Shown: piece after piece, positions 36,866-44,998 of the stretch
Numbering within the stretch: the stretch's first letter is position 1
Layout of the letters: each line of letters starts with the position of its first letter
Assembly (NCBI RefSeq): GCF_005576615.1
Contig: NZ_CP040330.1
Span: 3,038,001-3,102,000 of the forward strand
Direction: 5' to 3'
DNA length: 64,000 bases
From: Natrinema versiforme
Lineage (GTDB): Archaea; Halobacteriota; Halobacteria; Halobacteriales; Natrialbaceae
The notes under the pieces: model-generated
The model's input: the letters and a program-made list of their open reading frames with translations, nothing else
What the model was told of the DNA's origin: nothing
Database searches by the model: none
Position numbers and translations under genes: made by a program

Positions 36866-37501
36866 TCACAACCCGAGTACCGATGTGGCTCCGTGTGTCA
36901 ATCCAAGCACCGCCATTTGGGTGGCGACATCACTACTGATTTCGTTTGCCTTAGAGAGTATTTGTCTAAGCCGCGGCTCATCTTGCTCCCCTTCGACTTC
37001 AGCTCTGAACTCCCCGAGTAGCTCTTGCAACTCTTCTTTCTCTTCAGTTGCTCGTGGGAGGGTCTGAATCATATTCTGAATCGATTCGACCGTGACGTCT
37101 TGGTGGACTTCCTGGGTGGTTTCCTGCCGGGAATCGACAGAAACCATAACCATACGATTTGGTGACCGACTCCCAGTTTCTAATTCGGGAAGCTCGAACC
37201 CGATTGCATTCGCCATTTTTTCGCACCGGGACCGAATTTCGTGGAGAGCTTCGTCACGGCGGCGTGGTGGTGCGTATGCGTCCATCCCGGCCATTTTCCC
37301 AGACGTACCTTCCGTGTAAGCTTCGACAGGATCGGTACTCGTTACAATCGGGTTATCCGGGAACTCTTCTTTGAGTTGAGAGAGTGTTTCGTTGAATTCG
37401 TCAGCAAGAGGTTCGATAGCATCTGATTGTTCGTTGTCTATTGCCTCTGTACTGCGTTCGTATAAGCGCCCGAGTTCACTGATCCAGAATTCTGTATTCA
37501 T
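36866..37501 (-). CDS. Hypothetical helical protein
   Basis: A 211-residue protein, mostly helical with coiled-coil-like stretches (DEFNETLSQLKEEFPDN; ATEEKEELQELLGEFRAEVEGEQDE) and a weakly hydrophobic end. No family recognised. First gene of a pair with the membrane-anchored protein at 36331. Confidence 0.6.
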   Translation of the reverse strand: MNTEFWISELGRLYERSTEAIDNEQSDAIEPLADEFNETLSQLKEEFPDNPIVTSTDPVEAYTEGTSGKMAGMDAYAPPRRRDEALHEIRSRCEKMANAIGFELPELETGSRSPNRMVMVSVDSRQETTQEVHQDVTVESIQNMIQTLPRATEEKEELQELLGEFRAEVEGEQDEPRLRQILSKANEISSDVATQMAVLGLTHGATSVLGL

Positions 37502-37626
37502 GGGTTTTGCGAAGAGTGCTGTCGGGTTATATATACTCCGTGTCCTGAAACAGGATCCGATACTTAGTAGGCATTCTCAATTTGGATTCCAGCGGTTTTC
37601 ATCGTCCGGGGAGTACGAAACGCTGA

Positions 37627-38370
37627 TTAGCTGTCTTGTGAGTTCACTTCGCTAAGCGCCGTAGCAACCCGGTCGTCGTCACTCTCACCATCCAAGTACC
37701 ATCGCTTCCGTCCAGGGTCCTTGTGGATGTTTGTGAGTCCTTGCCGGCTGATCGAGAGTGATTTTGCAACGGAACGGTACGATCCTCCATCCTCTAATCG
37801 TTCGATTGCGTCCACGAGTTCGAAGTAACTGTCCTCCCCGTCGTCGGGCTCGACAACGGGCTGTAAGTACCCGTCGTCGTCGCGCCGGAACCCGGCCGGG
37901 ACATTCCCGACCCACTTACCCTGGTCTTTCGCTCGCTTCACGCCGGCTTTCACGCGCCGAATCAGTTGTCGTCGTTCATGCTGATACACCATTCCGACGA
38001 TATCAGCGACGAAGCGTCCGGTTCCGTCGGGTTTGACCTTTCCGACGGCTCCGTCGGTAATGTGAATCGTGACACCGTGTTCTTCGCACGCGTCGAAGAA
38101 TTCCAGTAGCGTGGCACCGCGGCGACTAATCCGGGAGATCTCCCACACGATCACATGGTCGAACTCGTCGTTTCGGATACCGTCGAGTAGGTCATTGAAT
38201 TGTTCGCGCTCATCGTTCGACCCGGACTCGATGTCTACGTACTGTTCGATACGGTCGCAGGGTAGATTCTGCTTATCGATGTACTGGTTGATTGAGTCCC
38301 GCTGGTGCTGGTCGTTTTGCCGCTCGGTGGACGGCCGAATGTACGTCCCGACCCGCTCCGATTTCTCCAT
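37627..38370 (-). CDS. Serine recombinase (resolvase/invertase family)
   Basis: A 247-residue small serine recombinase. The catalytic Ser is S14 in YIRPSTERQ, with R12. The conserved EISRISRRG at about 78-86 and the E-helix (RRQLIRRVKAGVKRAKDQGKWVG) follow. A Hin-type helix-turn-helix is at the C-terminus (SYRSVAKSLSISRQGLTNIHKD). All catalytic residues appear intact. It could resolve replicon dimers or invert DNA; it is a second candidate, besides the tyrosine recombinase at 44281, for operating the methylase switch 9 kb away. Confidence 0.88.
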   Translation of the reverse strand: MEKSERVGTYIRPSTERQNDQHQRDSINQYIDKQNLPCDRIEQYVDIESGSNDEREQFNDLLDGIRNDEFDHVIVWEISRISRRGATLLEFFDACEEHGVTIHITDGAVGKVKPDGTGRFVADIVGMVYQHERRQLIRRVKAGVKRAKDQGKWVGNVPAGFRRDDDGYLQPVVEPDDGEDSYFELVDAIERLEDGGSYRSVAKSLSISRQGLTNIHKDPGRKRWYLDGESDDDRVATALSEVNSQDS

Positions 38371-38541
38371 ATCTAACTTGCTGGCCTCGGCCCATTTAAA
38401 GAACAGATGCTGGTTACAGGCTGCAAACAGACACTTCTCTGGTTGCGGGGGTCACGGGGGGTGTCCAGAACTATCGCTCGACTCTGACTGCGCCGGTGAC
38501 CACCCCACCTGTCGAATGTAAATACGCCGTGAACGCGCGTT

Positions 38542-38871
38542 TCACGCCGTCGCTTGCTTCTTTCGCTCGACGTGGTCCCAGTACTCTCGCCACTCGACCG
38601 GTACGACGTCGCGTCCGTAGTACCCTTCGTGAGCGAGCTTCAGCGCTTGCTTCGCGTCGTCGCGGGTGCACCGGTCGAACGTCATGTCTTCGACGACGTG
38701 TTCGCGTGCCCATTCCGTGCTCAGCGTCCCGCGTTCGATTGATTGGCGGAAGTGGAACCAGAACGCGAGTTGTCCGTCCGCGGGGAGTCTCGGCTCCGGA
38801 TCTAAACGATCAGGAACGAGCGGGAGTGTCGAGACCCCTGCGAGCAAGCGGAGATAAGTGCGTCGGAGCAT
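38542..38871 (-). CDS. Small hypothetical protein with possible signal peptide
   Basis: A 109-residue protein with a basic then hydrophobic start (MLRRTYLRLLAGVSTLPLVP) that could be a signal or anchor, followed by a helical acidic part (RQSIERGTLSTEWAREHVVEDMTFDRCTRDD). Not recognised. A GTAC array lies about 75 bp before its start and may regulate it. Confidence 0.5.
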   Translation of the reverse strand: MLRRTYLRLLAGVSTLPLVPDRLDPEPRLPADGQLAFWFHFRQSIERGTLSTEWAREHVVEDMTFDRCTRDDAKQALKLAHEGYYGRDVVPVEWREYWDHVERKKQATA

Positions 38872-39304
38872 GCGTCGACACGGACTCAGAGGCTCTTCAA
38901 CCTACTCCCGACCGGGTGTAAGTGCATACAGACGTTCATTGTTTCTCGTGTACGTACTCGGGTACGTGCCTGTGTACACGACTTCATATCCGGAGATTTA
39001 CAAGCGCGGCCGTGAGTCCGTGTCGACGGGGCCACCCCGTTCCGGGGTGACTCCGTGACAAGTAGTAGTGGTCGCGGTTTGGTCCCGGTCGTGGGGGTCG
39101 GGGCCGCACACGCTCTCGCTAGAGTTCGGTATAGCGGTATGTGGTTTGCTGTTAGTTGTTGACGAAGTAAACACGCAAGGGAGCGATATGGTCGTGCTCA
39201 CAGTTCGCCCTCCCTGTTGACCGTCAGTCCGGTCTCCCGGCTCACGCGTCACGAATCAGGGTCGAAGCGTCTCCGTTCCGCAAGAAACAGCGTCGCGTCC
39301 GCCG
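38872..39304. other. Intergenic region with a hairpin
   Basis: About 430 bp without a convincing gene. Besides the GTAC array at 38947-38980 it holds a strong hairpin (GGCCACCCCGTTCCGGGGTG, about 39029-39048), possibly a terminator or structural site. Nothing else stands out. Confidence 0.45.
38947..38980 (-). repeat. GTAC-rich palindromic array, copy 2
   Basis: Read on the minus strand it contains ACGTACCCGAGTACGTAC, matching the theme at 28710, 49347 and 50251. It lies upstream of the minus-strand gene 38542-38871. Confidence 0.55.
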
Positions 39305-39787
39305 TCACGCTGGGGCCACGTCCCGGACATCGACACCGCGCTCGGTGATATTCTGCGTCGGGTCGTCCGGGTCGAGTCGCTTCAGGTGTACCGAGTGGTG
39401 TGGACCCCATTCGGCGCGCCATTCGTGCCCGTCATACTTGACACGGTCGCCTGATTCAACATCCGATTGCTGGATTATCCTCCTCACTTTCTCGTGGTAG
39501 TCGTCTCCCATCGTGCGCTTGTGGTCAGTGCAATAGTCGTCGTCGGGTGCCGACACCCAGTTCGGGCAGTTGTGTTCGCCGCATTCACGCTGCACGCGCG
39601 CTTGGAACTCTGAGCTACCGTACTTTTCGTAGACAGTCCTCGGTAATTGGTCTTCAATTCTCAAATTGGGGTTTCCGGGTTGGGTGCATGGGAGAGGCAG
39701 TCTACCCAACTCCACCACGTCGTCGTAGGGATGAGGGACCAAGTCGTCATTGTTGTCACCGGCAACTCCCGCAGGAAGGAACGGCAC
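39305..39787 (-). CDS. Hypothetical protein with Cys-rich middle
   Basis: A 160-residue frame. The middle part (QRECGEHNCPNWVSAPDDDYCTDHKR) has Cys and His spaced like a small treble-clef or HNH-like zinc site. The end resembles a small SH3-like barrel (GDRVKYDGHEWRAEWGPHHSVHLKRLD). The first 40 residues may not belong, because a coding segment LRIEDQLPRTV at 39633-39667 recurs inverted at 40458-40492. Not recognised. Confidence 0.5.
   Translation of the reverse strand: MPFLPAGVAGDNNDDLVPHPYDDVVELGRLPLPCTQPGNPNLRIEDQLPRTVYEKYGSSEFQARVQRECGEHNCPNWVSAPDDDYCTDHKRTMGDDYHEKVRRIIQQSDVESGDRVKYDGHEWRAEWGPHHSVHLKRLDPDDPTQNITERGVDVRDVAPA
39633..39667 (+). repeat. Inverted coding repeat, left copy
   Basis: 35 bp matching the reverse complement of 40458-40492 at 30 positions. 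On the minus strand it encodes LRIEDQLPRTV; the other copy encodes LRIDAQLPRTV on the plus strand. The pair flanks the winged-helix gene at 39994-40377. Confidence 0.6.
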
Positions 39788-39993
39788 GACCGACGGGGGT
39801 CCCCGAACGGCGGCCAGGCGACCACCGAAAGAATGGCCGAGTGACCCCGCGGGGCACGGAGCTGTGCGGTACGTGGTGGTGCGTTGAGAAGTCGTCCGAC
39901 CGGGTTATTATCCCAACGCGGTCGGGATTCCCGCATCTTCAGGTGAGGGCACCGGTTGGGTCAACCGCCCAACAGATTGTCCCTATTGGGTAT

Positions 39994-40377
39994 TTACTCA
40001 TCCTCTAGCTCGGCTTCTAACTCGGCAATCTCGGCGTCAACCTCGTCTTCGTCCACGTCTTCCGTTGGAGTTCCTACGTATTCTTTGTCTTCGAATATTC
40101 GCTCCAGTTGGTCGAGGCTGGCGACGTACCGGCGAAGGTCTTCACGGTGTTCGAGCGCGTGGTAGTGGCTGTCCCGAGTTTTCCCGATGAAGCCGTCCTT
40201 GTAGAGCCGAGTGAGCGTTGTGGTGACGGTGCCATGGGGGAGTTCGAGGTGGTCTTCGAGTTCTTTGGGTTTGAAGCCGAGTTCGATGTTGTCGTAGAGG
40301 AATGCGATTATGTCGGATTTGGCTGTCCCGGGCGTGAGTTCGACGTCGGGTTCGTGAGTGTCAAGGTGGACAGGCAT
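39994..40377 (-). CDS. Winged-helix regulator (MarR-like)
   Basis: A 127-residue protein with a winged helix at about 20-80 (IIAFLYDNIELGFKPKELEDHLELPHGTVTTTLTRLYKDGFIGKTRDSHYHAL) and an acidic coiled-coil end (DEDEVDAEIAELEAELED). Probable transcription regulator of the element. It lies between two inverted 35-bp coding repeats. Confidence 0.75.
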   Translation of the reverse strand: MPVHLDTHEPDVELTPGTAKSDIIAFLYDNIELGFKPKELEDHLELPHGTVTTTLTRLYKDGFIGKTRDSHYHALEHREDLRRYVASLDQLERIFEDKEYVGTPTEDVDEDEVDAEIAELEAELEDE

Positions 40378-40457
40378 GGTTGTGTCTCAATGTAGCTCTT
40401 TGTGTCTCATAGTAATTTCGGTGAGGTTCGGGGTCGGCCACATTGGGTAACACGTTG

Positions 40458-40492
40458 AAATTGAGAATAGATGCCCAATTACCGAGAACTGT
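40458..40492 (-). repeat. Inverted coding repeat, right copy
   Basis: Partner of 39633-39667 (30 of 35 positions identical after reverse complementing). The 790 bp between them contain the winged-helix gene. This side is only a coding fragment, LRIDAQLPRTVDV, with no intact gene around it. Confidence 0.6.
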
Positions 40493-40613
40493 AGATGTCT
40501 TGCTCGTTCATGGTGGTGTTCACCGGCACATGGCCGGTGAGAGTCCCGAGCGGGAGTCGAACCGTGCTGAAGGCCACCGGGCCGGGACCAGCTTCGAACG
40601 TCACTTCTGGTGG

Positions 40614-41294
40614 TTACTCGTCTTTGCTGCTGACGAGAATCCACACAGGTTGGTTGTGATCCATTCCGAGTTCGTTCACCGCGAACCGCTCGTGCGCGAG
40701 TCGGACTGCCTGCTGCGCGTGGTCGGCGTATTCGACGGTGTGCTCACCGGATTCGAGTGCGAGACCGATTTCATCGAAGATCCCCTCCCACGTGACGTCC
40801 GTGTACGCGGCGCAGGCGTGATCGTTCTCGAAGTAGTTCTCGTAGTCAGTGGCCGCGTCGATGTCGTGGATTATTTTTTCGTTGACGGAGTCGTCAACCG
40901 CTTCGAGGAGTTCGTTCACGTCGTCCTCACTCACCCCACCTGCCGCGCCGGAGACGTACTTTGTTGGGATTGGGTGACTGTACTCGTTGTCAATGCTGTC
41001 GTCGGTGCGGTCGGTGTCGTGCTCGATGACGACAGGGTCCGAGTTCGTCCAGTCGGCATCGGGGGCGTACTTGTCTGCGAGTCGAAGCATGAGTCCGCGG
41101 ACGTTCGTGTCCGGGTACTCGCGTTCCAGCTCGTTGAGTTCGTGCCCGCCGGTGTCCTTGGCGACCAGCGCTTGGTCGTCGTCCCGGATGACGATGTATT
41201 CGTCGTGGTTGTGGTACCATGCAGGGAGTTCTTTGTCGTTCTGCAGGTCGTGTATGAGTACGTTCGCGTCGTCTACGGTGGTTGAGTGCGTCAT
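40614..41294 (-). CDS. Hypothetical acidic protein
   Basis: A 226-residue very acidic soluble protein, MTHSTTVDDANVLIHDLQND. It has regularly spaced helices (DDVNELLEAVDDSVNEKIIHDID; ADHAQQAVRLAHERFAVNELG). Not recognised. It stands alone on the minus strand; the 41295-41340 stretch upstream is AT-rich and probably holds its promoter. Confidence 0.6.
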   Translation of the reverse strand: MTHSTTVDDANVLIHDLQNDKELPAWYHNHDEYIVIRDDDQALVAKDTGGHELNELEREYPDTNVRGLMLRLADKYAPDADWTNSDPVVIEHDTDRTDDSIDNEYSHPIPTKYVSGAAGGVSEDDVNELLEAVDDSVNEKIIHDIDAATDYENYFENDHACAAYTDVTWEGIFDEIGLALESGEHTVEYADHAQQAVRLAHERFAVNELGMDHNQPVWILVSSKDE

Positions 41295-41731
41295 TACAAC
41301 CCTACCTTTGAGATTGACATATTTAAAACTCAGTTAGAATAATTACTTATCCAAATATACGATTTTCGTGGCTTCACGGCACAGGTAGAAGCCCGGTCGG
41401 AGCGGCGAGAGGCGGCCTCTCCTCGGCGTTCCGGGGGAGAGCTCAGAAAATTACTCGACGGAGAATACAACGAATCCTCGCCGCCGGAAATCAAGATCAG
41501 AATCACTATCACATCCATGGGTCGAGTGAGCCGTCCCGCCGACGAGTGAGCAGGGGGAGCCCGGCAGCCGGCGACTGAGGCAAGCCCGGTCCGCACCGGG
41601 CGGTCAAGCAATCACTCTCACTCTCCCACCACTCACTCTTATCATAATTCTTATTCGGAGGGTAAATCCCTCAGGGTATCTCAGGGTACATCTTGGTACA
41701 TCTACGGATGAGATCGACCCTCAGAAAGTAC

Positions 41732-41953
41732 GTGGATAACCTCAGAAACCGGGCTTATCTCCCGAAATCAAGGGCGCTCAGGGTGTGAAACCCGGGAAAG
41801 AGGGTCTGAAACACCCAACAATCTGATATAAAAAGTTATCCACACACTTTCCCACGCACCCGTCAATGTAAATTCTCAACGAATATTTTCAGAAAACGAT
41901 TTTTCCACGCACATTCCCACACCCCGGAATCACTTTTCTACGCACTTATCCAC
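41732..41953. other. Iteron-like repeats, candidate origin or operator region
   Basis: The word TTATCCAC occurs at 41836-41843 and 41946-41953, its complement at 41732-41739, and TTTTCCAC at 41901-41908. Most are followed by CACGCAC or TTCCCAC words, giving a repeated block of about 20-25 bp. Shorter CTCAGGGTA and CTCAGAAA words recur just upstream. The whole 41295-41995 gap (700 bp) has no gene and is AT-rich. It could be a replication origin or a regulatory region of the 41996 gene. Confidence 0.45.
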
Positions 41954-41995
41954 AACACTACTCCGCGACGAGACCATACAATCAACCGGAGGGAC

Positions 41996-42832
41996 ATGAC
42001 CAGTGACACGACCGAAGATCGGGACGATGACGACGATATCGAACTCCCAGACGGACAGTTAGACCTCACCACCGCAGTAAGCGACGCTGCCACAAACCGT
42101 CCAATGATCGCCGTTTACTGCTGTGAACCCAGCAACGACGACATCAGAGACACGACCCGGACGCTCCTCACCCACGCGCGAGATGCACTCGGATACGACC
42201 TCAACGACGAGCGCGTCGAGAACCTCACGGCTGGTCGTGAGCATCACACGAATGGGGTGGGATACCCGCGGAGCAACGACCAAGACGGCGCAGTCGCCAC
42301 GTACGACATCGAGAACGAGTATCCGGACGGCATTGAGTACCTCCTCACCGTGGCCGAACAGCGTGAGGTGACCGGTGTCGTTACCCAATCACTCAGTGAG
42401 TTCGGCGGACCTGACTCCGCAACACGAACAGTAGGGCGCCTGCTGGACGAGGGGGCGACAGTGCACCTCATTGACGACGACCTCAAAGTCACACCGGGCG
42501 ACGACCGTGCGCGTCGATGGATTGCTGCCGCGGGCCGCGCCGCTCGCAACGATGACGAGGGTGACGGGAACGAACTCGTCGCTGAAGCTATCACCGCTGA
42601 CGGCTGGACCGGCCGCCCACCGCTCGGATTCACCGTCTCCGAGTCCGGGCAGCTCCGGCGAAACGATCAGTGGGAAGAAATCCGCAGTATAGTTAAAACG
42701 CACGACGACGGACTCATTACCGAGTACCGCGCCAGTCAACTACTCGACTGCAGCCGCGACGCGATCAGGAACGCGGCGACGAAGTACCGCGACCTATATC
42801 GTCTTGACGAACCCGACATCAATGGCAAGTAG
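41996..42832 (+). CDS. Degenerate serine-recombinase-like protein
   Basis: A 278-residue protein. An N-terminal acidic tail is followed by a resolvase-like domain: IAVYCCEPSNDD at about 37-48 occupies the place of Y-x-R-x-S-T in active enzymes, and VTQSLSEFGGPDSATRTVGRLLDEGATVHLIDD at about 128-160 the place of the xxSRxxR helix. The catalytic Arg residues are replaced, so it is probably inactive as a recombinase. The C-terminus (PPLGFTVSESGQL, then a helix-turn-helix near 245) keeps the recombinase DNA-binding layout. Next to the iteron-like region it may be an initiator, partition or regulatory protein. Confidence 0.6.
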   Translation: MTSDTTEDRDDDDDIELPDGQLDLTTAVSDAATNRPMIAVYCCEPSNDDIRDTTRTLLTHARDALGYDLNDERVENLTAGREHHTNGVGYPRSNDQDGAVATYDIENEYPDGIEYLLTVAEQREVTGVVTQSLSEFGGPDSATRTVGRLLDEGATVHLIDDDLKVTPGDDRARRWIAAAGRAARNDDEGDGNELVAEAITADGWTGRPPLGFTVSESGQLRRNDQWEEIRSIVKTHDDGLITEYRASQLLDCSRDAIRNAATKYRDLYRLDEPDINGK

Positions 42833-42850
42833 AAGCGTTCTTCTCCCGTT

Positions 42851-43297
42851 TCAATCTTCAACCCGCACCTCCACGCGGTGGGGGGTCATAGCTTCGAATT
42901 CACTGAGTCCGTCACACCGCCCGCGTTCGATTACGAACGTTTCGTCTCGAATGCACTCCCGAATCAACGCCCAGTATTCTCGCCAGAACGCGGGTTCCTC
43001 GGGTGGGTACTCGTCCTGATAGTGCACGACGTTATGCGGGTCAGCCTTCCATTCGCTGCCGACCAGGTCGAGCGGGTCGATCACGCCGACGCCTGCGTCC
43101 GGCAGGTCCGTGTCGACACGCGCCTCCGCTGTCTCGACTGTGCCGTACGGTTCCGTGACAACGAGCACGACGTGATCGTCACCCCAGACGGTTCGCCGCC
43201 ACGCGTTTTTGAACGAGTCGTAGGGCACGATGACAGTCTCGACGGTGCTGACCGATGTCGTGCGGTACGCGTCGAGTGAGCGTTGGGAGAGTGCCAT
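42851..43297 (-). CDS. Hypothetical protein
   Basis: A 148-residue protein, MALSQRSLDAYRTTSVSTVETVIVPYDSF, alpha/beta in character, no motifs recognised. It is convergent with the recombinase-like gene, with 18 bp between the two ends. Confidence 0.55.
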   Translation of the reverse strand: MALSQRSLDAYRTTSVSTVETVIVPYDSFKNAWRRTVWGDDHVVLVVTEPYGTVETAEARVDTDLPDAGVGVIDPLDLVGSEWKADPHNVVHYQDEYPPEEPAFWREYWALIRECIRDETFVIERGRCDGLSEFEAMTPHRVEVRVED

Positions 43298-43506
43298 GGT
43301 TTGTACGTAATCCAGTGAGTGCAGTGGAAACGGAGGGGGTTACGTAACGAGGTACACGTCCCCAACCTGTTCCACTCCGGGTGTGGCTGGTCATGAGGGT
43401 TTGTGGCCGGGCGGCGGCGCAACCGATTTCAAGACGGTGATTCTCTGCCGAATCGGCCTGTGAGTCTTACCTATGCTCCTGTTCTGCCGTTCGCCACAAT
43501 AAAAGA

Positions 43507-43519
43507 TTAGGTGAACTAA
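43507..43519 (+). promoter_or_regulatory. Operator TTAGGTGAACTAA, copy 1
   Basis: A 13-bp near-palindrome (TTAG, five bases, CTAA). Its exact reverse complement is at 43582-43594. The two flank a TATA-like CATAAAAATAG at about 43553-43563, just before the repressor gene at 43627, so they are likely its operators. Confidence 0.65.
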
Positions 43520-43581
43520 CCTCCAATCCAAACTACTGCCGGCTCTCGACACCCATAAAAATAGATGACTTTGAAAAGCAA

Positions 43582-43594
43582 TTAGTTCACCTAA
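43582..43594 (-). promoter_or_regulatory. Operator TTAGGTGAACTAA, copy 2
   Basis: Exact inverted copy of 43507-43519, lying between the TATA-like box and the repressor start, a good place for autorepression. Confidence 0.65.
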
Positions 43595-43626
43595 GAAATA
43601 AGGAAGAGTGGGCCAGATTCAGTGCA

Positions 43627-43875
43627 ATGTCCGAAAAGCAGGGATACCGTCCGCGCACTGTGGACGAGGAAATTCTGAACCTCATGCTCGACGGCCGCGA
43701 AGATGGCCAGCCGTGGGGATTCATTACGCCTGGTATGGTCGCTGACGCACTGGATTTCTCAAGCGAGTACGCCGTCAATCGCTTATCGATGCTTAACGCC
43801 GCTGGACTTGTCGAGAAACCAGTGAAGGGAGTATACGTAATCACCGACGATGGGGTTACCACTATTGAAGAGTAA
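43627..43875 (+). CDS. phiH1-repressor-like winged-helix protein
   Basis: An 82-residue winged-helix protein. The pattern EEILNLMLDGREDGQPWGFITPGMVADALDFSSEYAVNRLSMLNAAGLVEKPVKGVYVITDDG is shared with the 52203-52442 product (LLDGRNEGRPWG, then LSAAGLV). Two exact operator-like palindromes flank its promoter, so it is probably autorepressed. It stands 405 bp before the tyrosine recombinase gene of the methylase switch and might control it. Confidence 0.8.
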   Translation: MSEKQGYRPRTVDEEILNLMLDGREDGQPWGFITPGMVADALDFSSEYAVNRLSMLNAAGLVEKPVKGVYVITDDGVTTIEE

Positions 43876-44280
43876 TCGCTATTTGCTCCCAGAATCGTCA
43901 ACAGCCACTCTGATCTCCTGAGCGATTACTCTGATTTAGACGATCTGTGAGCGTTCTTCAACATAGGTCGAACTCAGACTTGGTGTCTACTTCTCTGTTG
44001 AATCCGCAGAATGCGTCGGGATTGAGTCACTCTGTACTCGGTTCAGGCCCGCTTCCGAGAGAGTTCAGAGATGGAATCTTGGCAAAGAGCGAGAGGATCG
44101 AGATCACTAGGTGGATCGATCCAATTCATCGACGACGAAGAGAGAGATAACCGCACCTTCAGGGATCGTGATCCCTGTGCCGTCATCGGATTCAACGGAG
44201 CAGAACGAACCAAAACTAGTTCTTGAAATGAATTCTGTCTGCTGGTCTTCTAAGCGCGTTCAGGAATCTTTCCTTAATAT
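43876..44280. other. Gap before the recombinase gene
   Basis: About 405 bp, AT-rich, without a convincing protein. It must carry the recombinase promoter (a TTAATAT stretch ends right at the ATG 44281). A missing N-terminal part of the recombinase might have been lost here, but no in-frame similarity is visible. Confidence 0.4.
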
Positions 44281-44949
44281 ATGGCTCCGGCACGACAAAA
44301 GTCACTCAGTGAGCGAGAGTTTGAATTGCTGTTGGAAGGAGCAGGACGAATTGAGAACCCCACTCAGCGACTCGAATCGAGGGCAGCAATTCTAATCGGA
44401 GGACGTCTCGGGCTGAGGCCAGGTGAGACAACCCATCTGAGTTCATCATGGGTTGATCAAGAGCGACAGATGATTCGCATCCCCGAACACCACACATGTA
44501 CTAAAGGCCAAGATGGGAACCTTTGCGGCTATTGCCGTCAGGCAATCGAACAACGCGTACGACATAACCCCGATAGTGAATTTGGAGACTTTGCCGATTT
44601 GTATTGGCTTCCGAAAACAGAAGCAGCGGCTCGACAGATACCATTCCAATTTTCCTACCGGGTCCGGGTAGCAATCGATCTCCTAATCACGGAGCACGGC
44701 GGTTGGCCATACTCTTTCTCAACCTTACAACGGAGATTGAATGCTGCTCTTGATTTGGCTCCACAGCTTTCCAGAAACGCAACGTCTCTACATGGCCTTC
44801 GAGCGACGGCCGCCTCCTACCACGCTAGCAGAGGATTGGACTTAGCAGCACTCCGAGCAATGTTCGGTTGGGAAGACATCGATACAGCTCGCCAATACCT
44901 CAACGTAGATGGGGCGATGACTCGTCGTGCGTTGAACGATATCCATTAA
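44281..44949 (+). CDS. Compact tyrosine recombinase beside the switch
   Basis: A 222-residue protein that is almost entirely catalytic domain. Visible are R46 (LGLRPGETTHL), K112 (LPKTEAAARQIPF), H171 and R174 (HGLRATAASYH), W197 (FGWEDID) and the nucleophile Y206 (ARQYLNVDG). A Cys group (C73, C82, C85) lies between the first Arg and the Lys. The N-terminal core-binding domain of usual integrases is missing. It ends 50 bp before the stop of the methylase C-terminal half on the other strand. This placement and the intact active site make it the best candidate for the invertase acting on the 27-bp repeats. Confidence 0.85.
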   Translation: MAPARQKSLSEREFELLLEGAGRIENPTQRLESRAAILIGGRLGLRPGETTHLSSSWVDQERQMIRIPEHHTCTKGQDGNLCGYCRQAIEQRVRHNPDSEFGDFADLYWLPKTEAAARQIPFQFSYRVRVAIDLLITEHGGWPYSFSTLQRRLNAALDLAPQLSRNATSLHGLRATAASYHASRGLDLAALRAMFGWEDIDTARQYLNVDGAMTRRALNDIH

Positions 44950-44998
44950 CGGAAGTTGGTTAGTTACCTCTAGTGAACTATGTATAGAACATACGACT

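Noticed and set aside
41836-41953. Perfect bacterial DnaA-box words (TTATCCACA) suggesting a bacterial origin
   Set aside because: Archaea lack DnaA and all surrounding genes are haloarchaeal; kept only as iteron-like repeats.
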